Notes: generated by a model from the sequence alone, not told the origin. Shown: positions 1-12,714, numbered from the stretch's first letter. The stretch is DNA of 64,000 nucleotides from Bactrocera neohumeralis (GCF_024586455.1 NC_065922.1:24672089-24736088); one strand, 5' to 3'. Program-made: numbers and translations.

Positions 1-993
1 AGCCACCAATGAAATTTGTGAAGTTTACGGAGACGATGCTATATTAGTTCGTGTAGCACAACAATGGTTCGCTTGCTTTCGTTCTGGAAATTTTGATGTG
101 AAAGATGCGCCTCGCTCTGGTCGACCTATCGTTGAAAAACTCGATGAAATTATGGAAAAGATTGACCAGAACCGTTACATAAGCAGCCAAGACATCGCTA
201 AGGAACTTAACATTCATCATCAAACGGTTTTGAACCATTTAAAAAAGGTTGGCTGCAAAAAGAAGCCGGATGTTTAGGTATCACATGAGTTGCCTGAGAA
301 AAATTTTATGGACCGAATTAACTTTTGCGATTCTTTGCTGAAATGAGATGAAATCTGACCATTTCTGAAGCGAATGTTAATAGGAGACGAAAAATGGATC
401 AAATACGAAAACAATGTGCGAAAAAGATCATGGTCAAGCCTGGTGAAGCTCAACAAATAGTCGCAAAGCTAGGGTTGATGCCTTGAAAGGTTATGCTGAG
501 TGTTTGGTGAAATTGGAAAGAAATCATCCACTATGAGCTGCTCTACATTTTACTGTCAACAACTGCTGAGATTGAAGCAAACAATCGAAAAAAAAGCGGA
601 CAAAACTGGTCAACAGAAAGGGCTTCGTCTGCCATCAGGACAGCGCTAGATCACTCACATCTTTGATGGCAAAAACTGGGGTAGCTCGGCTGGGAAGTTT
701 TGAAGCACCCACCATCGGACCATCGGACTACATTTGTTTCTGTCAATGCAGAACTCCCTTAGTGCAGCAAAATTGGGTTCAAGAGAAACCTGTGAAAATT
801 ACTTGTCGCTGTTTTTCGCCGAGAAACCAAAAAAGCTTTACACTGATGGAATAATGTCTCCAGCGGAAAAATGGCAAAAAATTGTCGACCAAATTGATGC
901 ATATTTGGTTCATTAAAGTTCATTATAAATTAAAACAAAAAAAGATATTGAAGTTTGATTAGAAATGCGAAAAGACTTTTTCGACAGCCAATA
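1..993 (+). mobile_element. mariner transposon remnant, cut by the window start
   Basis: The plus strand encodes a decayed mariner transposase. The first reading block (bases 2-277) covers the end of the N-terminal helix-turn-helix region, with WFACFRSGNFDVKDAPRSGR and an HHQTVLNHLKK second helix. Further blocks show GDEKW (around 400, first catalytic Asp), HQDSAR (around 635, second Asp, with the usual Asn changed to Ser), GPSDY (around 723, third Asp position), and the C-terminal block FFAEKPKKLYTDGIM (around 815-860). Stops and frame changes separate the blocks, so it cannot make a protein. The 3' end is placed near 993, where GAAAAGACTTTTTCGAC looks like a mariner terminal repeat. The 5' end lies outside the window. 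The subfamily is not assigned; it differs from the other mariners here. Confidence 0.88.
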
Positions 994-1162
994 TATGTTG
1001 TATAATACTGATTGTGGATTAAACTTACTTAGAATTTAGCCCTCAAAAATAATTGAAAAATATGGAATATATATTTTAGTGGCGTAAATTCAGGTAATTG
1101 AAAACTAAGTATAGTACTTTCTGACTGACGTAGACAGCGCCATACTAAGTATAGTAAATAAA

Positions 1163-1222
1163 GAAAACGTTGCCTACAATTAGGTGCTCTATTTGTTTTT
1201 ATAGCAAAGACCCACACCTATT
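1163..1222 (-). repeat. short recurrent motif, copy 1
   Basis: On the minus strand this reads roughly taggtgtgggtctttgct, a spacer, then cacctaattgtaggcaacg. It resembles segments at 2164-2206, 21953-21990, 46598-46656, 47566-47622 and 47650-47712. It may be the end of a transposable element. It lies upstream of the mariner remnant that starts at 1429, about 1.0 kb from the next copy at 2168. Confidence 0.45.
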
Positions 1223-1428
1223 GAAAAATTTTTATTCTCGATTTGCGCCTATCGTACATACATATAAACTATAAATAAATTCTTCCGGTGTAAAGTTGAC
1301 GTAACTTTATTATTACTATAAAGGTCTCCTTAATTGGGAACGTCCTATGGAAAACAACTGTCATCGGTCGTATTTCGCAGATATACCATACATTTGAAGC
1401 TTAAGCAGTAGTAATTTTTCACTCTAGC

Positions 1429-2140
1429 ATGTCAAACTGTGAACTTGAACCGAGTTCTTCTTCATTACTTTAATATGAAGAAAACTTCTGCTAAAAGTTG
1501 TCGTAGTTTCTTGAAATTTCATGGTAAACATACTCTAGTTGAGTAATAGTGCCAAGAAAGTGTGAAGAAGATGAAGAACAAAAAGCATTGCTCAATGAAA
1601 ATTGTTGCCGTACACAAGAAGAGCTCGGAATATCTATGAGAGCAACTGAAGCATTTCCAGACGTTTAAAAGCAGCCATTAAAATGTAAAAAAAATTTATA
1701 CCATATAAATTGGAGTTAAGAGATATTTTAAGCACCACTTGGCATTTCAGAAATACTATTTAAATGCTAGAAAAAGAAGTCATATTCAACGGTTTGTGAC
1801 TCTTGGTGAAAAATGAATCCTCCCACCCAATATGATGACAAGGTAATGCTCTGTAGTGGGATATGAAGAACATGACGTATTATAAGTTTCTAAATCAGGT
1901 AAAACCATCAATGGAGAACGCTACCGACAAAAACATATGAAAGCAAAGCGAAGAAATTGTCGAAAAAAGCCCGAAATTTGAAACTAGACATGTTGCAATT
2001 TTGCTATCGTAAGGACGCTTGGCGTCATGTTGCAAACCCGGTTACAAACTATTTGAAAAACACAGGTTGGAAAACTTTGCCTCACCCGAACTCAGAGAAG
2101 CAATTGAACACTCAACCCAAACTTCCGTGAGGCAAGTTTG
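1429..2140 (+). mobile_element. mauritiana-like (Mos1-type) mariner remnant
   Basis: Decayed mariner transposase on the plus strand. The likely start codon is the ATG at 1429 (MSNCELEPSSSS, matching the usual MSxFVPxK start), followed after a frameshift by NMKKTSAKSCR and FHGKHTLVE. The Mos1-like block EDEEQKALLNENCCRTQEELG lies at 1563-1635. Later pieces include a degenerate WWD region (around 1855), ERYRQKHMKAKRR (around 1918), AIVRTLG (around 2005) and GWKTLPHPNSE (around 2068-2098), after which similarity stops, so the catalytic C-terminus is missing. Several stops and frameshifts make it a pseudogene. Short motif copies at 1163-1222 and 2164-2206 flank it in the same orientation, unlike normal inverted terminal repeats. 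Confidence 0.8.
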
Positions 2141-2163
2141 TTATATGATAACTTAACTATACT

Positions 2164-2206
2164 GTTGAAATCATTGCCTACATTTTTGCGACTCACTGAA
2201 TAGTTT
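2164..2206 (-). repeat. short recurrent motif, copy 2
   Basis: Contains attgcctacatttttgcga followed by ctcactga, the same motif and orientation as copy 1 and also close to 21953-21990. It immediately follows the mauritiana-like mariner remnant. Confidence 0.45.
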
Positions 2207-4500
2207 CTAAGCTGTAGAATAATAATCAGTAAAATAATGTTACAATCAGTTGACAAAAGGACAGACTGCATAAGTGAGATATATTTTTTTGTATATATAT
2301 TTTTGGCAGTAAAGTTCATTAAGTTCAATGTGCATGCCAAGCTAATGAAGTGAATAGTTTACATATCGCGTGGGTAAATTTTGTGGAAAGTTTGAAAAGT
2401 TAAAGGATTTAATACTTTCCCAAAGTCTATATACCAGAAAGGAGCTATTGTATAATTTTGTTAAACTATTTTATTTGGTAATTATACTTAAAGGAAAGGC
2501 GAGCGGAAAGACAGCTGCTCTACTAGAATAAAAACCCACTTTTCACTCGAATTGATCAAAATTTTTGAATATTCAACTCATACCCACTTCAATCGTCTTC
2601 CGTATTCTGGTAGAGTGTTTATATATTAGAACTAATCTTAGTATGAAAAAACTGTTTTCGAAATCAAAAAATTCTTTCTATGTTCAAATCGACTTTGCTT
2701 GATTTCCTTTTCTACAAATTTGAACGAGTAGAAATTCCAGCATAAAAATTTTTATTAATTAACTGCAGCATTGCCAATTAGCAATATTGACACTTAAGAT
2801 GAATTTGAGATGGGAAACATTTCTATTTTCCAATTCACAACATTTCTTTCGCAGGCAACCAACGAAAAATTCATAGAACTTACCGAAAAAAAAGCAACAG
2901 TAAACACCAATTCGGAAGATTTTTCAAATAACAGTGCAAAGAATATTTACCTGCAAAGAGAGAGAAAGAAAGAGAGAAAAAATTCATTAATTTTATTGCG
3001 CAGCAGAAATTAATTGCATTTGTGGCATTTGATAAGTAAAAGTAACTGTTTTTATATATCTACATATATAAGTAAAAGAAAAAAGTTTAAAAGCAGCGCA
3101 GCAAACAGCTAAAGTTATCAAATGCGCGCTAAAAGAATGCAATGATAATTAAAATATAATGCAACTCTTAAAAAAGTATTTCAAAAAATGTTTTTGTTTT
3201 AAAAAAGAAGATCTCAAGTGAGAAAAAAAAGAGAGTAGAAGTGCAGAAATAGTTCACAGGCACTCAATGACTGCACCATACCAACGCTTTAAACATGACT
3301 GCGCTCTCCCGCTGGCATTTTTTCATATCTTGCAACAAACGTTTAGTGGTGCTGCCGGCAACTTGATTACGAAATCGAAATGCAACTCATACAAATGGCC
3401 TTGCAAATAAACTCGATGGCAAGTTTTAGTTTCCTCAGCGTCTGCTGGAGCAATGAGAAAGTGTGCAGCACCGAGAAACTTGGCTGGGCAAAGCGAAAGT
3501 TGTAGTTGTAGTTTCTGTGGCTGCCGGGCAACCGTAGTCACTGATACCGGTGTGGTTGTTGCTGTTAACTTTTTTATATTACAACAAGCATTGAAATCGA
3601 AGTTCGATTTCATTTGCGAGTTACGACTCACGAATATTGGCAACACTGTACACACATACATAGAAAATTTAGTACACACATACAGCGAAAGATACACACA
3701 TATACACATAACAACACATACTCATATATTTATGCCCATATATATATGTATATTTCCAATTTATTATAGGGAAATGGCCGCTGGTACCAATTTAATGCTT
3801 GAAAGCAATGAACTTGAGTCACTCTCCACTGGCAGGTAGTAAATAGTAAGCGGAACTTCCGTTTAAATTAAAAGCATATTTCCGTATTCAATTGCGAAGA
3901 GGACATTGTTGCTCGTGCCCTGCATATTCCATTTCGATTATTTTGTTTCAATACTACGGCCGTGATACTGTTCCCAATATGGGTGTGTGTCTATGAAAGT
4001 ATGCAGCCAATCAGCAGTGACCAAGCGGAGTGTGAGCACCTATTTCCCCACTCTGGAGTAGCACTATCTACCATACATCCCTCCCAAGCATTTCTCGTTG
4101 CCAGCAGAAATTCAATTAAAAGGCTCTATTGGCTCGTCGAAACGGTCATGCCGAGCACGTACTCACTTACAATAATACCTTAATGCATTCAGTTGTTGTT
4201 GTGAGACAGTTGTAAGAATTAGGTAAGTGTGAAAGCTGTTAAGCTCTCTACAGTCTGCAGAAAAATGGTGTAAGTGTGCGTAATAAATTTGAAATTGCTT
4301 GTAGTTTAAAGAGGTACGGATGGCTATTAGCAAAACGATTGAATAGGCTATTTACTTGCGAAAATTAAATTGCAGAAAATGTTTGAATTGTGCTGTTGAT
4401 TGCAAATTTTGTCGAAAATGTAGTTTAGATTTGCATGTAAAGCTTTAAAATTATCAAAAAGTTTAGACATGATTTAGATTTTTCAATAATGCTTCATATA
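2207..4500. other. no recognisable gene; AT-rich, then unique DNA with CA/TA microsatellite
   Basis: I see no family signature here. A 128-codon frame on the plus strand (3453-3839) overlaps a 128-codon frame on the minus strand (3323-3709). Neither has a recognisable domain, and the peptides are dominated by TTG/CAA and CACA repeat translation, so neither is called. A CA/TA microsatellite lies at about 3640-3765 (ACACACATACA and TATATATATGTATA runs). Confidence 0.6.
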
Positions 4501-4749
4501 CTACATGGGGGCACAATAGACTTAAGGTGGTGGTGCAATATTCTTCTATTTATCCTATCTTACGAGTAGTATGTACATGTATTAATTTGCATATAAAATG
4601 ATGTGATTGATAATCTGTATACGTTTCTAAGGTTTTAAATTGTTTCCCGATAGGTGGCGCTATAATCTATGGGTTGCTAAAAGTGGATTGGTAAAATTCA
4701 TATTATTTTAAGGCATTATTTCTACCTTTGAATTTGAAAAATCTTTTGT

Positions 4750-4970
4750 TTTTACACATGCTCGAGGATATTCTCTGAAAATTTCAAGTTTTACCGGCAA
4801 ACACTTATAGTAATGTGAATTTATAGTTTAGATTATATGTATGAGCATATTTTTAAGAACTTTTTTATTTAGTCTAATCCGCTCTTCTTGAAATGTCGTT
4901 TTCAGACTCGGTGAGGAAAATTTCTACGAAACGGCTAGACCGATCGATTTGAAATTTATATAACCAGTAG
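4750..4970 (+). repeat. dispersed 'accgatcgatttgaaattt' repeat, copy 1
   Basis: The segment holds gatattctctgaaaatttca followed by tcagactcggtgaggaaaat and acggctagaccgatcgattt. The same ordered pieces, with substitutions, occur at about 6390-6560, 25440-25650 and 29680-29880, so this is an interspersed repeat. It has no coding potential. Its class is unknown to me. The mariner at 4989 starts directly after it. Confidence 0.5.
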
Positions 4971-4977
4971 TGCGTTG

Positions 4978-5735
4978 TGAGTTTTACAATGGATAAAAAC
5001 ATCGAACAAAGAATTTTGTTCAAATTTTGTACTTCTAACAAATTTCGTGTGCGGAATGATTGCGAATCTTGGAAAAGGCTTACGATGATTCAGTTTTATC
5101 AAAAACATATGCTCACGAGTGGTAGAAAGCCTTTAAAGACGGTCGAGAAAGATGTCTTCTCGATATGTCTCGATTAGGTCGCTTTAAACATGCTTGATAG
5201 TGTGAATTTCTATCCCACATTCATGGATAACACCATAACTGCCGATGAGACATGGATTTATGAGTTTGACATGCAAACAAGTCAACAATTATCAGGAATT
5301 GAGGGGAAAAACGAGACGAAAGCCAAAGCCACTAAAAATCATGTTCTTTGTTCTTTGTTTTTTGATATTCGTGATTTGGGGCATCATGAATTTGTTCCGG
5401 AGGGCAGAACAATTCATGGATTTTACACGATGCTAATGCACCACCGCTTCGAGTCACGATTGTGTTAGAATTTAAAGCCAAAAAGGTAAAAAATACCCTC
5501 GAGCAAGCACCGTATTCGCCAGATTTGGCTCCGTGTGGATTTTTTCTTACTTACTAAAGTAGCTGAAGGGCATCCCAAAAAGTGTTTATGAAATATTTCG
5601 AGGACTGGATAGTTGCCATAAGTGAATTACATCTGGTGAGGATTACTTTGAAGTCGACAAAAAAAATATTGATGAATATTTCTGTGTTCTATTTACAGTT
5701 TCTGGGTACTTTTTTGTTCCACAGTTTTTTTGCAA
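4978..5735 (+). mobile_element. mariner remnant (MDKNIEQ lineage), copy 1
   Basis: The ATG at 4989 begins MDKNIEQRILFKFC, a typical mariner N-terminus. The helix-turn-helix region runs with errors through IQFYQKHM and FKDGRE-like sequence to about 5175. The block from 5205 contains DPTFM-like and ITADETWIYEFD (first catalytic Asp), then GHHEFVPEGRTIHGFYTMLM (5388-5440). After a further break there is APYSPDLAPCGFFL-like sequence (5507-5545), in which the third catalytic region is damaged. The 3' end, with tttgaagtcgac and tacttttttgttccac, closely parallels the end of the second copy at 59000. There is an internal deletion between about 5175 and 5190 and several frameshifts. Non-functional. 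Confidence 0.85.
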
Positions 5736-7170
5736 TTTATTGAAAAATATATATCTTGTTTGAGCAATTTTTTCCAAAGCAGCTTTAGAAATAAATATTC
5801 AAGTATTTAGTTCATTGATGTTTTACCAGACTAGTTACTAATTTTTTCAAATATTTGGATAATGGGATCAGGCAATATTATCCTTGATCCGGTATAACTT
5901 TTTATATACCAAAACTGTGCAACTCGAAGTCAAAATATTTCTGTCTCTCCACTAGCTACAGCTTAGAGGCAATAACTTTACACGAAAGCTTCAAACGAAA
6001 GTTTTTTCAGCTTCAGTCTCAACGATGTTGTTCCAGTAGAAGGTTGTGTAGAAAGCGAAAAATAAGGTGGAAAGTTTTTAAAGACTAAGATTTGAGATTT
6101 TTGTCCGAGAAATTTTCTCATATTTCAGCCTACTGTAAATATGTAGAGTATGTACTTGGAATAGGAATAAGTTAGCTAGCATGTTATCGCCAAATGTGGA
6201 ATTTCTTCTTTTGAGCTAACAATTCTGGAAGCCTTTTCAGAGTTTACTGTGATGGGTCACTTGTAATTCACTAAAGCTGAATCAATTCGGGATTAAAATG
6301 AAGAATTGCAGAATTAAAAGGAAATTATAGGTTAAGAGGTGGATTTGAAAATTAAAAAAAAAATCGACTTTTTGCTTTTGTCTTATTAAATAGTACAATA
6401 TGTTTAAAATAGTCTCCTAAAATTTCAAATCTAAACGAGTAAAATTTAAGATTTAGACCCTTTTGAAGCGCTTCGCACTTAAACGCGTTTATCTCTAAAC
6501 AAAACTTTTTAAGTCGGTGGGCGCAAGTTCTTGAAAATTTATGAAGCGATTTTGTTTAAATTTTGTACACATTCTTGAAAGAATGTTATCCAGTAATTGA
6601 ACGAAGGCTTTTTTTCATTACAACTATTTTTATTAAGCCAATATATGGCGGAAATTTTATTAAAAAAAATTACATATTTTTGGAAAAATAAATAAAAATA
6701 AATTTGAAAAATTTTGTGGAATTTTTTGTTTTTTTTTTGGAAAAAATTTTTTGGAAAAAATTAATTTTTAATTTTATTTTTTGAAAATATTGATTTTTTT
6801 TGGTGAAAATTCAAATTTTATTTATTTTTTTCTTCCTTCAATTACGAGATTTTTTACTTACGAAATATTTTTGTTTTTTGATTTTTTCGAAATTCTTAAA
6901 AAAATTTCACAAAATATTACTTAAATGCATAACTTTGATATTTTGAATTGCCTTACTAAAATCTATGATTGTATATATTAAAAAAAATAGTAAACATACT
7001 TTTTTGAACCCTCTTAACCTTAACACATAAGCAAGCGAGTGTTAAACTGTCATTTAAAAAAATATAGATTTAGGTCGATATTATAAATAACACCACTTTT
7101 CATCCGCCTTTAATATTGTTCTCAACTGCCAAGTAATATCTCCGCATTTCTCTCTAAAATTCTATAAACG
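5736..7170. other. AT-rich DNA without genes; contains dispersed repeat copy 2
   Basis: No coding signature. The segment at about 6390-6560 (ctcctaaaatttcaaatc, then acgcgtttatctctaaac, aagtcggtgg and gaagcgattt) is a divergent copy of the dispersed repeat at 4750-4970. It is followed by an A/T low-complexity stretch (about 6650-6920) of alternating poly-A and poly-T runs, as also happens after the copy at 29680. Confidence 0.5.
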
Positions 7171-9060
7171 AATATTGGATTTCATTTTTCATTTTGATTT
7201 GCACCCGAAATCAACGCAAGCAATCGAAACGTCATTAATTTCGACTAAATTCACAAGCGAGTGTTGGAATTTTTATTATCGAGAGGCAAAATCAAGTTTT
7301 GCTCATCACAACAAGCAGCTCATGTGGCACATAAAGCAGCTCCAAGTGTATGTGTGTGCATTAACATACTTCCATACACACACAGAAGCAATGAAATTTG
7401 CACTCAAAATTCGAAATAACAGCAAAGCAAACGTGAGAAGACTTTACATGCGTGTGTTGAGTAGATGTAGAATCGCCAGCACAAGGTAGGCAAGTAGGCG
7501 CATGTGCAAAATGGGCAGACACGCGAAAATTGCTGCAAACATTTTTCCTATTAGTGCTTTGCTGTGTGTTTGTATTTCAATGGTGGCTTTGTTGTTGTAA
7601 TTGTTGGTCATTACGCTGCAGTGGCGAGCGCGTTATGTAATAAACGCCTAAGCGCATACTATAGTCTAGGAGAGAACTACGATTGCTGTTGATATATGTA
7701 CTAATACCTACATATACACAAATGTACACACACACATCTGCATGAGATAACCGAAATCACCAATAATGACGAACGCAAATAAGCAGCAGCAGCGTCATGC
7801 GTAGCGCCGCCGATTTGTGTGCGCCAAAGCATATTTTCGCATGCGCGTGACGATAGCTGGCTGACTAACCAAATAAGCTAAGAATGTAAGCGCGCGAGTA
7901 AGTGTGTGTGTGCGCGCCACTGTTGTCCCTTATGATAATTGCCAAGGGAAGTGGCGCGCACAAGGGACTCATGGTGTCAGTCAACAAAGCAGCTGACGCC
8001 ATCAGCGTTTGCGATTGTTGTCGAAACTGTCGTTGCCGGTGCTATTCATCCCCCCACTCAGCAAGCAACAGCAAACAACAACAAACGAGAACTGCAATAT
8101 GCCTTGTTGTTGTTGTCTCAGCAAGCGCTCGCGAGCAACAAATTTCGCTAGTCGCGAATACACCAAACCAACTGCCACAACTCAAGTGCGCTTATTGGCG
8201 GCGGTGCAGAGTCGGTGGTGGCGTATGAGTAACATTTTCCTGTCAAGAGTATGCAGGCTGGCATGTGAGTGTGCCATTGTAATGTTGCTGGATCAGCTGC
8301 GCCAAATTTATTTTCAATTTCATTCACGTTTGAAGCAAAAGTGGCGCTTGCGTTGTAGTTGTAGTTGTTGCTATTTACGAGTTTACGTTTCGGATTTATG
8401 TTGTAAATATGTTTGCTTGTGGCTGATGCGCGCACGCTGGCATTGTTGTTGCTCAAAAACGCAAATGCAACACAAGCGCACACTCAAACACACACAAATA
8501 CACACACATACTCATGCCAGTGCAGTCGTCAGACAACGGTATCATAAACGTGCTGAAATTGCGGCAACTCTGCGGGGACTTGTCAAAAAGCGCTCGAGTG
8601 TGAAATACCGTTCGCCGCCATTGTTGCCAGCGCGCTCGTAAGGTGCGCGTCAGTGAGCTGAATTTACAAAGCGTTGAAAAGCCGGTAAAGCCATGTGGCG
8701 GATTTGTTCCGTTGGCGTCAAGTTGCCGTTATACGCGTATGGGAATTACGTCACACAAGAAATTTTAAAGAAAATGTAAGAATTCGGGTGAAGTGAAGGT
8801 TTGGAAATCGGCGGCAATTGTGGGTGGGAGTAAAGGTAATCGATAACTGTGAAAATGTAAAAATAATAAGAAGTTAAGCATAGAAAACAAAGTGTGCTTT
8901 GGGCTAAAAAGAAACGAGTTCATGTTAGTTGACTTCAGATGGTAGGTATCTCCAGAAGTAGGTGAAAGAAAGTTACATGCCAATAATGTAAGGATTATTA
9001 AAACCGCTGATAGCAAAACGGAATTTTGGAACCAAATCAAGAGCCTGCATATAATGCTGT
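7171..9060. other. unique GC-richer DNA with CA and CAA repeats, no defended gene
   Basis: Base composition rises here and CAA/TTG and CA/TG tracts are frequent (for example 7720-7740, 8060-8120, 8480-8515). A 210-codon plus-strand frame (8009-8641) translates to Cys/Gln/Thr/His-rich low-complexity peptide with no domain and overlaps other long frames in the other phases. This pattern is typical of stop-poor repeat DNA. I see no splice-linked coding pattern. This could be non-repetitive host intergenic or intronic sequence. Confidence 0.5.
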
Positions 9061-9554
9061 CCAAAAAATGGCAAAAACTTTAGGCATCTTATTCTAACGT
9101 CTTCAGGCAAATTGTGTTACCATCGAAAGCTCCTCGAATGACTGAGTTAATTTTTCGCGGTTAAATCGAAGCTAAAAGGGAAGGCAGGCCGTGGAGTCTT
9201 CTGATGGGAACTATCTTTTAACTCTAACGTTGAGTGCCATACCAGATATACCACAATCAACTCAAATTTCAGACTACCAGACCGTTTGAATGGAGGGATG
9301 GAGCCATGTGGTTCGAGAAAGTGAGGAAAGTTCTCTGAGGGTCATTTGCCTGGCAATGGCCAGGAACGATTATTTTACATATTGTTCAAGTAGCTCACGA
9401 CTTTCGGTCTTAAATCAAATGTCCTCTAGGTAGCCAAAAAACATCCGTTTGAAGGTGAGCTAAAGTGAGAAGGAGAAACATCCCAGAGTTGTGCGCTGGG
9501 TTGAAAGACCCCCTTTTTGATGACGACTATGTCAAATGAAATAAGGACTACGAA

Positions 9555-9776
9555 TTGAGGGCATGCACCTGGAATGTCCGGTCCCTTAATTGGGAAGGTG
9601 CCGCTTGCCTCGTGAGAGTAGAGGCTGACATCACCGCCATAAGTGCTTCAGGCATTTGCTACAGTGGCCATGGAAAAGAGCGCAAATTCGGTGTAAGATT
9701 CGTGGTGAGAGAGAGACTCTATCGACGAGTACAGTCATTCATATTAGTAGATATACTGCAGCTTCCTTCAGGATAG
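9555..9776 (+). pseudogene. endonuclease fragment of a non-LTR retrotransposon
   Basis: A 73-codon frame reads RACTWNVRSLNWEGAACLV, then ADITAISASG, CYSGHGKERKFGVRFVVRER. This is the N-terminal part of the apurinic/apyrimidinic-like (exonuclease-endonuclease-phosphatase) domain of an RTE-like retrotransposon, of the kind often annotated 'craniofacial development protein 2-like' in insects. TWNVRSL carries the conserved Asn, and YSGH and FGVxFVV are usual blocks. The stretch between ITAI and CYSGH is shortened, removing the conserved Glu motif. No ATG begins the frame. It was presumably part of a nicking endonuclease for target-primed reverse transcription; it is now dead. A different retroelement piece abuts it on the 3' side. 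Confidence 0.78.
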
Positions 9777-10080
9777 TAGAGCGGCTATAATGGCTTTGAG
9801 CTCGCTGACTGGACTCTCAAAGATAATCAAGAAAAGCATGACCTCATTAATAGTAGTCCCAAGCTTCTTTCGTATTAGGCTTGTATGGGTGGTCGGTCAT
9901 AGAGGAATCGCTAGAATCTGAAAACCTAAGAAAAACGTGAGTGTTGTGGAGGGTACCCTTAGCGCAATTTCATCCGATTGGAAGTGAGTCGGTTATCGGA
10001 GGTCCTATTGCGCTTTACCGAGTTCTTTAAGGCTTCTTGAAGCTCGGCACGGCCTGATCACAAACCAAAACTTGTGAGAC
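9760..10080 (+). pseudogene. RNase H fragment of an I/LOA-type non-LTR retrotransposon
   Basis: From 9772 the plus strand reads DSRAAIMALSSLTGLSKIIKK and then FFRIRLVWVVGHRGIA (to about 9916). This is the third-Asp block and the WVPGHxGIxGNE block of a retrotransposon RNase H domain, with the Pro of WVPGH changed to Val and the GNExAD block lost. Stops follow from about 9920, and weakly similar C-terminal sequence continues to about 10080. RTE elements generally lack RNase H, so this piece and the endonuclease piece just upstream probably came from two different elements. It encodes nothing functional. Confidence 0.68.
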
Positions 10081-12714
10081 TGTGGATTACTCTGGCCCAG
10101 AGGCAACCGTAACCGTAAGAGCTCATCTGAACTATTTCCTCATACCTAATTCAATTCACAACGCAACAATTGTAGATATTCTGACTAGAGACGGTCCAAT
10201 ACTCTCACATGCGGTATGGCTAAATAACATATTTTATCACATACTTCTTGCCGAAGCTGTATGGAGAAGAGAAGGTGGAATCATCTAGGCACTTTCACCT
10301 CTATAGCTCAGCTTTTGTCAGACTGAGATTGAAATATCTTAGTAGACACTTCGGAGGTGAATATGGCGAAGAGACGGGACTTGATATTAACTGGCCTAAC
10401 AAACTTGTAGGAAGTTTCGTTGATCGGTCAGGATCGGTTTATCAATATTAAGTAGCGTAGCAAATAGTATAACAAAAGATCGAAATTCACAACTGTCCAA
10501 GAACGATCCTTTGCTGCAAGGCATAACCCTCTGACCTAACCTTACCTGGCCTGACTGCGTTCGTAACTGTTGCTTTCTTGGTTATATACTAAAATACTGA
10601 CGAAACTACTAACTAAATTAGGGTCAAAGTGGCGACTTTTGCGATTGATCTTCAATGAAGCGACAGACAATCGACTTCGAATTATCTTCTCGAGAACACG
10701 TATAGTTTAAAAGTTGTAAATTTGGCTTAGTGTGATGTCGGAAAAACAAGATGGATCTTTGGATATCGTTGGCTCAAAAATTGAATTTGGTTATATGAAT
10801 AGTCAAATTGGTGACTTTGGTTTCATTGTAACTGCCTCATATGCCTCACTAGTCATATGAAAAAGTCTGACTCTATTTGGTGGCAGAAACCACAGTTCAG
10901 CTAGTGTTTCAAATCTAAAGTGCTTTGAGTGTGAGTTCATCTTCCTTTTTATCTGCATATCCAATTATACTCTAAGGTCTTCTTTCAGTTGGGAAAAAGT
11001 GAACTTTTAATTGAGAGAATCCAATCGTCTCATAGTAAAGAGACAAACGTCTGATTTCGTATTTCAACTTTCGGAATGACATTTTGGACTTTTGTCTGCC
11101 AGTGGTTTGTAGATCTCAAGATTGAAAAAATGTAGTTGTAGTTCATTGATTACTTACAGAATATCATATTTTATGTGTGATTTTTAGTCTATCTTCGTTG
11201 TTTTGTATTTGGCTTAACAAAAGTCTAAGAGTGCGCCAGCTAAGTAAACAAAACGCACTAGGGAATGGATCCTTAGACTTTAAAATCCATTGTAATTTGG
11301 TTTTCGAAACCCCAGTAGGTGCTTTATACTTCAGTTACTATAAATTTTACAATAAATTATTAAATTTATTATTTTGAGCGCTATTTCCTGCCATGAAACG
11401 TCTTCGTCCTGCACCATAACCGTTTTCTTTAAGCCAGTACTGGCTTTTGTGTATGCAATCTTCGATTACACCTCAAGGCAGGGCTGTCGAGCAGCTGCCA
11501 AAATGATTTTGGCTTCATTTTTCAAATTATGCTTATTGAAAAGCTGCTGCGCTTTGGCCCTCAACGCGTTGCGCTCATGTTATAAACGCAGCTGGTGAAA
11601 GAAATATTTATGTGGCTGCTGTGGCGATAAGAATAATATGCAAATGTAAAGAATTTCAGCGCTTTTATGAGCAGTCTTTGTCAGCAATTTCTATTGAGCG
11701 GCGTTGAAAAAGGCCGAGATGAAAATTTTTGGGGGTTGGAAAATCAGTGATGAAATTATTTTAAATATTTCAAATGTTGCCAGAAATTGCAGATTTTTTA
11801 CTTGTAATTTTTGCAATTTATTTTTATTAATTTATATATGTAGTCAAGCATACTTATATACACTTTAGCACACATATACATGTACATTTCTTGTTATCAC
11901 ATTACTTTCGCAACAAAGTTGGCGAAAATCTAATTAAATTTAATATTTGCAACGAAAAGTCGAAAACTACTATAAATATCACAACACACACACATATACA
12001 CATGTAGATAAGTATATATGGTTGCACGCGTTTCAAGGGAGGCGTGTAAACACTCCGTTGCCTTGATTGCCTTTTTGCAGGCGTGTAGGCATGTTGCCTC
12101 CAGGGGCTTACCGCATGTGCTTCACATGTTTTGCTAAGCACTCTGCGGTCTTAAACCAACTGTATCGCACGAAGCGAGCCAAAACAACAGCAACAAAAAC
12201 CACCACTTAGGCAATAAAGTTGTACAACAAGCATTAAAGGGTAAGTAAAATAATAAAAGCAGCAATGTTGACGCCTCGACCACCAACACAAATGCAAGTG
12301 AAGATTGCTGCCAAATGCTGTGCGGATGGAGAAAAGGAAGAAAAGCAAGAAAAACAACAACTACAATGACAAAAATATACAATAGAGAGAAGCGATTGTT
12401 TTAGTTAGAAATGCGCTCACCTACAATGAATATACTTATCTGTGTATATATATTATATATTTGTTTATATATGTGCATATTTAGATATGCGCTTATGTGG
12501 GTATGTACGTGTGTATGTGTTCGCTGTGGATTGCGTTGCGGCAATTGTTAATAAATGTTTTTGGCATGTAAAAGGCATTTAAATTGAAATAGTTGTAAAA
12601 TGTTTTGTACAGCATTTGTTGTGGGCGTAGCAGCGAGCAACACACACACACATTTTAACGTATAATTACATATATACATATATAAAAATATATGGAAATA
12701 CATATCCAATAGCA
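10081..12714. other. no recognisable gene
   Basis: AT-rich sequence with scattered short frames. Frames at 10082-10288 and 10248-10451 follow the RNase H remnant and might include its decayed 3' end, but I cannot prove it. 11370-11640 is somewhat GC-richer unique sequence. 11960-12010 and 12420-12520 hold CA/TA microsatellites. Minus-strand frames at 11902-12382 are Cys/Leu/Phe-rich translations of CAA-type repeats and are not called. Confidence 0.5.

Noticed and set aside
3323..3839. Sense and antisense 128-codon frames
   Set aside because: They overlap, depend on repeat tracts, and have no domain; both cannot be genes and neither has support.
8009..8641. 210-codon plus-strand open frame
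   Set aside because: Translates CAA, TTG and CA repeats into Gln/Cys/His/Thr-rich peptide; long frames exist in the other phases at the same place.
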